The notes below the pieces were generated by a model. It ran no database searches, was not told the DNA's origin, and saw only the letters and a program-made list of their open reading frames with translations. Positions 1-4,892 of a DNA stretch of 7,701 bases are shown here, in pieces (within the stretch, counting starts at the first letter, position 1; the number at the start of each line of letters is the position of its first letter). Source of the DNA: an uncultured Lachnospiraceae bacterium (lineage in GTDB: Bacteria > Bacillota > Clostridia > Lachnospirales > Lachnospiraceae); assembly GCA_958422845.1 (NCBI GenBank), contig CATZPU010000045.1:1-7701 (forward strand). The letters are read 5' to 3'. Made by a program: the position numbers and the translations under genes.

Positions 1-637
1 CCTGATTGATCACATCACTGTGAATCCCCGCCTGCTCCTTGAGCTTGGAGATCGTCGCCAGATTGATCTCCTCCATCGTCAGTCCGTTAAGCGCTGTATT
101 CAGTAAAATATTCATCTCAAGAACCGTCTGCGGATCAAGTCCGTGTTCGATCTGAATCATCTTGTTCTTCACCACATTGCCCTGTGTCACAATGACTGCA
201 AGAATCTGTGATTCATTTACGATAGAGAGCTGAATGAATTTGAGCTTCGTATGATGATACTGCGGCCCTGAGATCATTGCTGCGTAATTCGTATTCGCCG
301 CAAGCACACGGGCAAGCTGCTTCAAAATAAGCTCCATCTTATCCTGTCTCTGGATCATCATCTCCTTCATCTCTGTGACTTCCCGATCCTTCTCCGCCAT
401 CATATGATCGACGTAGAGGCGGTAGCCCGCATCAGAAGGAATACGCCCTGCCGAGGTATGCGGCTGAAGGATCAGGCCCATCTCCTCAAGATCAGACATC
501 TCATTTCGTATCGTAGCGGAACTGAGATTCAAGTCAGCGTACTTGGAAATCGTTCTCGAACCGACCGGTTCGCCTGTCTCCAGATATGTTTTAATGATAG
601 CTTTTAGTATCGTCCATTTTCTATCATCAAGCTGCAT
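1..637 (-). CDS. hrcA: Heat-inducible transcription repressor HrcA (partial; N-terminal 212 codons)
   Basis: HrcA represses the class I heat-shock operons (hrcA-grpE-dnaK-dnaJ, often groESL) by binding CIRCE operators, and needs GroEL to stay active. The visible part starts MQLDDRKWTILKAI and carries the N-terminal winged helix, with SSATIRNEMSDLEE (about residues 39-52) and the family signature PHTSAGRIPSDAGYR (59-73). The ATG at 637 is preceded by AAGGAGG (644-650) six bases upstream, which fixes the start. The frame stays open to the window edge, so roughly 130 C-terminal residues of a usual 340-350 lie outside. A sigma-A promoter and a perfect CIRCE sit immediately upstream, so the gene is almost certainly autoregulated. 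grpE and dnaK are expected beyond position 1, but that is inference. lepA and hemW, its usual upstream neighbours, lie on the same strand but are separated from it by accessory genes. Confidence 0.97.
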   Translation of the reverse strand, partial: MQLDDRKWTILKAIIKTYLETGEPVGSRTISKYADLNLSSATIRNEMSDLEEMGLILQPHTSAGRIPSDAGYRLYVDHMMAEKDREVTEMKEMMIQRQDKMELILKQLARVLAANTNYAAMISGPQYHHTKLKFIQLSIVNESQILAVIVTQGNVVKNKMIQIEHGLDPQTVLEMNILLNTALNGLTMEEINLATISKLKEQAGIHSDVINQ

Positions 638-662
638 CTGAATCCTCCTTTCTGCCGTCTTG

Positions 663-689
663 TTAGCACTCTCTTGCTTTGAGTGCTAA
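663..689 (-). promoter_or_regulatory. CIRCE operator (HrcA binding site)
   Basis: TTAGCACTC, nine bases, GAGTGCTAA: a perfect match to the CIRCE consensus TTAGCACTC-N9-GAGTGCTAA. The symmetry extends one further base pair on each side (G662/C690). It lies between the predicted transcription start and the hrcA ribosome binding site, the usual place for HrcA autorepression in Firmicutes. Confidence 0.98.
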
Positions 690-703
690 CACCTTACGTT
701 GTT

Positions 704-732
704 ACTATAATACCCAGTTCTTTTTTTGTCAA
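704..732 (-). promoter_or_regulatory. Sigma-A promoter of hrcA
   Basis: On the minus strand there is a consensus -35 TTGACA (727-732), a 17-base spacer, and a -10 TATAGT (704-709, five of six consensus bases). Transcription would start near 697, just upstream of the CIRCE operator, giving a leader of about 60 bases. hrcA therefore does not depend on transcription from hemW. Confidence 0.85.
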
Positions 733-912
733 TACCATTTTTCATTTTTTCACATTTTTCACAGTATGTTCTTTTATAATACTTATCCGCAATTTTTTCA
801 CGCTGCTTACCAGAACTGCTGCAACACGATAATTTATAGAATCCCTCTGTCTTATGACTGTTTTTGATAAATGATTGAATAAATAAGATACTCTCTTTAC
901 AAGATTTACAGA
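733..912. other. AT-rich intergenic stretch without a gene
   Basis: T-rich sequence on the plus strand (runs such as TTTTTTCACATTTTTCACA) between the hrcA promoter and the palindromic repeat. Open frames crossing it on both strands lack ribosome binding sites; one on the minus strand runs through the hrcA promoter and into the CIRCE element, which argues against it. The only structure seen is a short inverted pair ACTCTCT/AGAGAGT (890-896 and 910-916) with a 13-base loop that touches the edge of the repeat. Confidence 0.6.
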
Positions 913-1032
913 GAGTGTGTCGCAAAATACTGATTCCGGTGGATTTTCGGTGTGTTTTCCGTAGAAAACATCTTAGTTTTCGGAGGAAAATCACCCGAAA
1001 TGGTACCGTCGGACGTATTTTGCAACACCCTC
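913..1032. repeat. 120-bp imperfect palindromic element (MITE-like)
   Basis: The outer 18-base arms (913-930 and 1015-1032) are inverted copies with 16 of 18 matches, centred on TTGCAAAATAC/GTCGCAAAATAC. Moving inward, further blocks pair in register: CGGT with ACCG, TTTCGG with CCGAAA, TTTTCC with GGAAAA and GAAAAC with GTTTTC, so almost the whole stretch can fold into one long interrupted hairpin. Near the centre, two similar palindromes occur, TTTTC-CGTA-GAAAA and TTTTC-GGAG-GAAAA. No coding sequence fits inside. Its form resembles a non-autonomous transposon derivative or REP-type repeat. It lies 15 bases beyond the stop of the nuclease remnant and could also act as an RNA structure at that transcript's end. 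No clear target-site duplication was found. Confidence 0.75.
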
Positions 1033-1047
1033 AAGATATGTTAATTT

Positions 1048-1383
1048 TTAGTTCTCTGAAATAAAATACGGTTCTGCATCTTCCAGCTTCTCTATCCTAT
1101 CGTGTAATTCTGCCGGAATATCACCTAATTCTCCTAAAAAATCAAGAAGTGTTTCCTGTCGGGCTTCAAGTCTTCCTTCCTGCTTTTCCTCTCTCAGCAA
1201 TTCTTCAAAAATCATATAACGCTCTCCCATTTCCCGACTTTTCTTAATATTACGAATCGTATTCTGGAATCTGTTCACCAATTCATCTCCAAAATTCGCT
1301 CCGCTTTCTTCAAGATTTGCCGTCACAAACTTCAAAAATCTGACAAGTTCAGGCGGTACTGATGATTCATTTTTCCTCCACTT
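1048..1383 (-). pseudogene. C-terminal remnant of an Rpn-family PD-(D/E)XK nuclease/putative transposase
   Basis: The reading frame shows VPPELVRFLKFVTANLEES, then NTIRNIKKSREMGERYMIFE and a charged coiled tail LLREEKQEGRLEA, ending in LGDIPAELHDRIEKL. From memory this matches the C-terminal region of the Rpn recombination-promoting nucleases (PDDEXK_2, 'putative transposase') that are abundant in Lachnospiraceae. Intact members have about 300 residues; here only about 112 codons remain and the whole catalytic domain is missing. An in-frame TAG (1384-1386) closes the frame upstream. A one-base shift in the A run near 1372-1376 would join GGKNESS to this frame, so a frameshift may be one of the lesions. 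The only in-frame start is a TTG at 1335 inside the conserved block, without a good ribosome binding site, so expression as a small protein is unlikely. The last residues (AEPYFISEN) also look unlike the usual family end. Confidence 0.72.
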
Positions 1384-1496
1384 CTACAGAGGAATCCTAT
1401 ACAAAAATTATATCATGCTATTGTGATAAAAACTATTCATTTTTGCTCAAAATTTCAATTCATCACCTTAGTAACATCTCCTCAAGCTGTAATTTA

Positions 1497-1952
1497 TTAA
1501 ACTTCTCTTATTGGAAAATACAGATAACCCTTTCCTGTTGCCGAGTCGGTATAATCGTGAACTGCTCCGACCAGAGAAATACCCTCCTCTTTCATTTGTC
1601 CAATGGTTTCTTCAAACCCTCCCTTATGGTTTTCAACAACTATATACTCATAACTTGGTATTCTCCATTTTGTCCATCCATCAGGTGCTTCTGCATTATC
1701 AACACATTCCACTCCTGCCAGATACAGTCCTTTACTAAAGCCATCTTCCCACGGTTTAAATGAGTGAGAAATATCAGACATAGCACCCCATATTCCCACA
1801 ATACCCCCGTTTGCATCTTTCTTTGCCAGATGTGCTACTTCACTAAAATGACCATTTGCATCATTCCACAATTTCTGAATAAATCCCTCGCCGTCTAATG
1901 TTGAGCCCTCTTTTCCAATGACAACAAATTCTTCCTTTATCACCTTAACCAT
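1497..1952 (-). CDS. GyrI-like small-molecule-binding domain protein
   Basis: A 151-residue soluble protein beginning MVKVIKEEFVVIGKEGSTLD. It looks like a stand-alone GyrI-like/AraC effector-binding domain (the BmrR C-terminal and SHBP fold), which binds hydrophobic or cationic ligands and in some members binds gyrase. Recognisable parts are the N-terminal strand with VVIGKEGS, the central GIWGAMSD (53-60), the GLYLAGVECVDNAEAPDGW block (75-93), EYIVVE (102-107) and the closing YLYFPIRE (143-150). There is no DNA-binding domain, so it is not a regulator by itself. I chose the ATG at 1952 because GAGGAG (1960-1965) stands seven bases upstream; an in-frame TTG at 1967 would put the ribosome binding site inside the gene. 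It follows the SRPBCC gene by 25 bases and is probably cotranscribed with it. Ligand unknown. Confidence 0.83.
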   Translation of the reverse strand: MVKVIKEEFVVIGKEGSTLDGEGFIQKLWNDANGHFSEVAHLAKKDANGGIVGIWGAMSDISHSFKPWEDGFSKGLYLAGVECVDNAEAPDGWTKWRIPSYEYIVVENHKGGFEETIGQMKEEGISLVGAVHDYTDSATGKGYLYFPIREV

Positions 1953-1977
1953 TCTACATCTCCTCAAACAAGGATTG

Positions 1978-2373
1978 TTATTCCAATGTTTTTTTTAAGT
2001 CCAGAACAAATTGCTTTTGCTGCTTCTTCAAATAGGTTTTTACAAAAGGTTTCATAAACCACTTTTTAGGTGTCACATTTTCTGTAAAATCAATTTGTGT
2101 TTCATTGCCCTTAGCTGTAAAAATACCAATCCAATGCCCTTTCATATTGCTATTTTCCATATCAAATTCCCATCGTTTATATGGTAAAACATTAGTAGTA
2201 GAAAATGTAGTGGCGTATCCGTCTTTTGTGTACTCAATAAATTGCTTGTCATTTATGATTTCTGTTTTACTTAAATCGCTTCGCCATATGCTATATTTAT
2301 CAACAGCAAGAACAATTTCCCAAACTTTATGAATATCATCTCTGATAATCGCATTTATATTTGAAATTGCCAT
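1978..2373 (-). CDS. SRPBCC (START-like) family protein
   Basis: A 131-residue protein beginning MAISNINAIIRDDIHKVWEI. The order of strand, helix with DIHKVWEIVLAVDKYSIWRSDL (13-34), strands including QFIEYTKDGYATTF and KRWEFDMEN, then GHWIGIFTAKGNETQIDFTE (79-98) and a long C-terminal helix after KPFVKTYLKK is typical of the SRPBCC/polyketide-cyclase-like fold, a deep hydrophobic ligand cavity. Substrate and reaction cannot be read from the sequence. The ATG at 2373 has a GGGGA seven bases upstream; an upstream in-frame TTG at 2391 has a purine stretch directly abutting it and is less likely. It precedes the GyrI-like gene by 25 bases, and a good promoter lies at the end of the zinc-ribbon gene, so the two form a likely operon of two ligand-binding proteins. 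Confidence 0.85.
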   Translation of the reverse strand: MAISNINAIIRDDIHKVWEIVLAVDKYSIWRSDLSKTEIINDKQFIEYTKDGYATTFSTTNVLPYKRWEFDMENSNMKGHWIGIFTAKGNETQIDFTENVTPKKWFMKPFVKTYLKKQQKQFVLDLKKTLE

Positions 2374-2455
2374 TTTTTCTTCCCCATTCAACTTCCAGTT
2401 TGCCAGTCCTGTAATCTAAAAGTCAACTGCATCTGCCAAAAAAATAACCCTTGCA

Positions 2456-2483
2456 ATTATAAATTATTCGTTTTCATAATCAA
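2456..2483 (-). promoter_or_regulatory. Candidate promoter of the SRPBCC/GyrI-like operon
   Basis: On the minus strand TTGATT (2478-2483), a 16-base spacer and a perfect -10 TATAAT (2456-2461). The -35 lies within the last codons of the zinc-ribbon gene and the -10 just after its stop. Initiation would fall near 2449, giving a leader of about 75 bases before the SRPBCC start. The spacer is one base short of optimal. Confidence 0.55.
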
Positions 2484-2679
2484 TTACAATCTTTTTACAA
2501 CGACTGCAATGACAAGCTGCGCAATGAGGGACAGATCCCCCTGAACCTTTGGTTAATTCTAAATCATTCCGTTTTTTGATCCGAAAAGTCCTGTTTGGAT
2601 CATCATTGGAAAACGTTATATCTCTTGAACTTATCAAGAATCCATCTATCATTTCTTCACCACAGTACGGACATTTCAT
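2464..2679 (-). CDS. Small zinc-ribbon protein (DUF6487/PF20097-like)
   Basis: A 71-residue protein, MKCPYCGEEMIDGFLIS... ending CSRCKKIVIDYENE. Two CxxC pairs, C3/C6 and C58/C61, would bind one zinc ion; C53 and C56 form another CxxC just before the second pair. The first CPYCGEEM and the last CKKIVIDY are the hallmarks of a small Firmicutes family that I recall as DUF6487 (PF20097), function unknown. The ATG at 2679 is preceded by AGGAGG nine bases upstream (2689-2694). An open extension to a TTG further upstream gives a low-complexity basic segment without a ribosome binding site and was not used. The gene is divergent from the SGNH hydrolase. A weak extended -10 (TGGTATTCT) lies upstream, but no convincing -35 was seen. 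Confidence 0.8.
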   Translation of the reverse strand: MKCPYCGEEMIDGFLISSRDITFSNDDPNRTFRIKKRNDLELTKGSGGSVPHCAACHCSRCKKIVIDYENE

Positions 2680-2782
2680 CGTATTCCCCCTCCTTTTCAT
2701 CATACCTTTAGAATACCATATTATTATCCTCTTCGCTATTCTTTTCCTGCATATCCTGTCGAATCCTCCCGCCTGATTCAAT

Positions 2783-2810
2783 TTGACTTTTCACTCAGTT
2801 GTGCTATAGT
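2783..2810 (+). promoter_or_regulatory. Promoter of the SGNH hydrolase gene
   Basis: TTGACT (2783-2788), a 16-base spacer and TATAGT (2805-2810) preceded by TGC, which forms an extended -10. Initiation would be near 2817, about 40 bases before the ATG. It fits the plus-strand gene downstream well. Confidence 0.75.
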
Positions 2811-2857
2811 AGAAATCATCAAAACACTGCTATTTGATATTAGAAAGGTCATATTAT

Positions 2858-3574
2858 ATGAAGAAAGAAACTACAGCAGCGATAGCATTTGCCGTCGCAG
2901 GACTCGTTGTACTCGGAGCACTGACTGCCTACCTGACATGGGAACACAAAGCGGACGTATTTCCGTCCGGCGAAACGAAGGCGCAGCAGGAGGCGGACGC
3001 CGTCCTCACTACCCTGCACGAAGCGCAGCCAAAAGATGCAGCCGCGTCAGGCGACGTACAGGCTGCATCGGACGAGCTCTTTATCATCTGGGCAGGCGAC
3101 TCCCGCACAGTCGGCATGTGTGATGCCGTGGACAACGACGATCTCTACATAGGCGCTGCCGGAGAGGGCTATGACTGGCTTACACAGACAGGGCTTCCAC
3201 AGATAGAGGACGCGATCAAAAAACATCCGAGCGCTCCCGTTGTCTTTAACTTCGGCGTTAATGATTATGACAATATGGAGCGCTACATGGAGTTCTATAC
3301 CTCGCTTGCAAAGGAGTACCCGAAGACGCATTTTTATTTTCTCTCTGTGAACCCGATCGATCCGGCCATATGCAAAAATATCACAAACGAAGAAATTGCG
3401 GACTTCAACAGCCGCTTGCAGCAGCTCTTTCCTGATACGTATATCGACAGCTTTACTTTCCTTATGATAAATGAAGCTGTAACGATCGACGGCATACACT
3501 ATTCCGGCGACGATTACCGCCTGATCCATGAATTTGCATCAGAAAAGATCAAAGAAAGAGAACGTGATCTATAA
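2858..3574 (+). CDS. Membrane-anchored SGNH/GDSL-type hydrolase
   Basis: A 238-residue protein with an N-terminal hydrophobic segment (about residues 5-28, after MKKE), no lipobox cysteine, then an Ala/Glu/Gln-rich linker to about 70 and a catalytic domain at the outer face of the membrane. SGNH blocks are visible: block I GDSRTVG with nucleophile Ser82, a glycine in IGAAGEG (98-104) for block II, block III FGVND with Asn135, and block V DGIHYS with Asp211 and His214. Such enzymes remove or transfer acyl groups, often on cell-wall polymers or glycans; the substrate here is unknown. The ATG at 2858 has AAAGG nine bases upstream; an upstream in-frame TTG at 2834 was rejected for lack of a ribosome binding site. 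The gene is convergent with hemW, with two bases between stop codons. It is monocistronic with its own promoter and a terminator inside hemW. Confidence 0.85.
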   Translation: MKKETTAAIAFAVAGLVVLGALTAYLTWEHKADVFPSGETKAQQEADAVLTTLHEAQPKDAAASGDVQAASDELFIIWAGDSRTVGMCDAVDNDDLYIGAAGEGYDWLTQTGLPQIEDAIKKHPSAPVVFNFGVNDYDNMERYMEFYTSLAKEYPKTHFYFLSVNPIDPAICKNITNEEIADFNSRLQQLFPDTYIDSFTFLMINEAVTIDGIHYSGDDYRLIHEFASEKIKERERDL

Positions 3575-3576
3575 AA

Positions 3577-4743
3577 TCAAAGCAAAAATTCTGCCATCAC
3601 CATATTGCTGACATCCATCCCGCGCGGCGTAAGGAATATCCTTTCGCCGCATTTTTTCAGCAGCCCAAGCTCCTGCTGACGTTTCAGCACCTTTCCATAC
3701 ACCGCATCGACAGACGTTCCAAACCGCCGCTCAAACTGTGACGCGCTGACGCCCTCTGTCAGCCGCAGTCCCAGAAACATAAACTCCTCCATCTCTTCTT
3801 CCTGCGTCAGAATCTGTCTGTCTTTCTGCGAAAAATCTCCTGACAGATACGCATCAAGACTGTCTGTCTTTTTATATCTTACTCTTTTTCCCAAAACGAT
3901 GTCGTCCATAAGGGAAGCTGCGCCCAGACCAAATCCGATATACGGCACACCCTGCCAATAGCCTTTGTTGTGCCGGCATTCATATCCGTCCTTCGCGTAG
4001 TTCGATATTTCGTAGCGATGCATGCCTGCCTGCAAAAGGAGCTGCTTCGTCCGCTCATACATCCTGCGCTCTGCCTCCTCATTTGGAAGAAATTCCGGAC
4101 ATTCTCCGCTGCTTCGCCGTTCATCATCTGCGGCGTACTTCTCATAAAACGGTGTGCCCTCTTCTATAATAAGGCTGTATGCCGAGATATGCTCCGGCCG
4201 GTATGCAAGCACGCTGCGAAGCGTCCTCTCCCATGACTCTTCCGTCTGCATGGGAAGCGCCGACATCAGATCGACATTTATATTAGAAAAGCCTGCGCCC
4301 CGTGCAGCTTCGTAAGTCCGGCAAAAATCCTTCCATGTATGTATTCTGCCAAGCAGGGCAAGTTCCCTGTCATCCGCTGACTGCAGGCCGCTACTGAGTC
4401 TGTTGATCCCTGCCTGACGGTATGCGCAGAGTTTTTTTTCGTCTGCCGTCCCCGGATTGCACTCAATAGAAATCTCTGCGTCCGGCGCAAGAGAAAACTT
4501 ATCACGAAGCGTCTCCATCAGCTCCCCGATCCACTCCTCCGGCAAAAGAGACGGAGTCCCGCCGCCAAAAAATACTGTCACGACACGGTACGCCTCCTCT
4601 GGCTCAAAACGGCGTATCTCTCGCTTCAGCGCTTCCTTATACGCTCTTTGTACCTCTCGTCCGGCAGGAGCCGACAAAAAATCGCAATATTCACATTTTC
4701 TTACACAAAACGGAATGTGCAGATACAATTCCACATCCTTCAA
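3577..4743 (-). CDS. hemW: Radical-SAM heme chaperone HemW
   Basis: A 388-residue protein, normal for HemW (older name: HemN-like coproporphyrinogen III oxidase). HemW binds heme and hands it to target proteins; it is not a proven oxidase. The radical-SAM cluster motif CVRKCEYC gives Cys13, Cys17 and Cys20 for the 4Fe-4S cluster. The residue two places after the third cysteine is Phe22, whereas true HemN has a fourth cysteine there (CxxxCxxCxC). GGGTPS (60-65) is the SAM-binding glycine motif, HNKGYW (258-263) is the HemW heme-associated HNxxYW motif, and the C-terminal winged-helix-like part ends LTPRGMDVSN. The start is a TTG at 4743 with AAGGAG eight bases upstream (4752-4757); no in-frame ATG lies nearby. 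It follows lepA on the same strand, the usual order in Firmicutes. Confidence 0.95.
   Translation of the reverse strand: MKDVELYLHIPFCVRKCEYCDFLSAPAGREVQRAYKEALKREIRRFEPEEAYRVVTVFFGGGTPSLLPEEWIGELMETLRDKFSLAPDAEISIECNPGTADEKKLCAYRQAGINRLSSGLQSADDRELALLGRIHTWKDFCRTYEAARGAGFSNINVDLMSALPMQTEESWERTLRSVLAYRPEHISAYSLIIEEGTPFYEKYAADDERRSSGECPEFLPNEEAERRMYERTKQLLLQAGMHRYEISNYAKDGYECRHNKGYWQGVPYIGFGLGAASLMDDIVLGKRVRYKKTDSLDAYLSGDFSQKDRQILTQEEEMEEFMFLGLRLTEGVSASQFERRFGTSVDAVYGKVLKRQQELGLLKKCGERIFLTPRGMDVSNMVMAEFLL
3624..3657 (+). terminator. Intrinsic terminator of the SGNH gene, inside the hemW coding region
   Basis: GCGGCG (3624-3629) pairs with CGCCGC (3645-3650); after one T-T mismatch AAGG pairs with CCTT around an AATAT loop. 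ATTTTTT follows directly, a full T tract in the plus direction. It begins 50 bases after the SGNH stop codon. On the other strand the same bases encode about residues 363-374 of HemW (KKCGERIFLTPR). Confidence 0.72.
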
Positions 4744-4835
4744 CTGTTTTTCTCCTTCCCATTCCTATTTAAACTTTGCCGCGCCGAATGTATCCTGCGA
4801 AGAAAAAAACACTTTCTGCATTCGTGCGTATCATA

Positions 4836-4875
4836 AATGCGCCCCGCAAACGTTCGCAGGGCGCATTCCTTTTTT
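4836..4875. terminator. GC-rich hairpin between lepA and hemW
   Basis: AATGCGCCC (4836-4844) and GGGCGCATT (4859-4867) form a perfect nine-pair stem, with an extra inner GC pairing possible. The six-T tract (4870-4875) lies on the plus-strand side. In the direction of lepA only TTTATGAT follows the stem, so termination after lepA is probably incomplete and some transcripts may continue into hemW. It starts 18 bases after the lepA stop. Confidence 0.65.
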
Positions 4876-4892
4876 GCTATATTATGGTGTCC

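Noticed and set aside
890..916. ACTCTCT/AGAGAGT inverted pair as a terminator
   Set aside because: The loop is 13 bases, no T tract follows on the plus strand, and no gene ends nearby in either direction that would need it.
686..994. Minus-strand open frame of 102 codons between hrcA and the nuclease remnant
   Set aside because: It runs through the hrcA promoter into the CIRCE operator and half of the palindromic repeat, lacks a good ribosome binding site and has no recognisable domain.
885..1038. AAGATA at 885-890 and 1033-1038 (and CAAGAT at 900-905 and 1032-1037) as target-site duplications of the palindromic element
   Set aside because: The left copies do not abut the left end of the inverted repeat at 913, and six-base matches in AT-rich DNA are expected by chance.
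1336..1374. A 12-codon leader-like peptide (ATG after TGGAGGAAAA, MNHQYRLNLSDF) on the minus strand
   Set aside because: The same bases in another frame encode the conserved VPPELVRFL segment of the nuclease remnant, so the open frame is best explained as a by-product of decayed coding sequence.
1396..1430. Weak stem TATCA/TGATA followed by TTTTT as terminator of the GyrI-like operon
   Set aside because: Only about five AT-rich pairs with an eight-base loop; too weak to call without transcript data.
1362..1763. Plus-strand open frame of 133 codons opposite the GyrI-like gene
   Set aside because: It is antisense to a recognised gene with its own ribosome binding site; the translation is rich in Ser, Cys and Phe without any known pattern.
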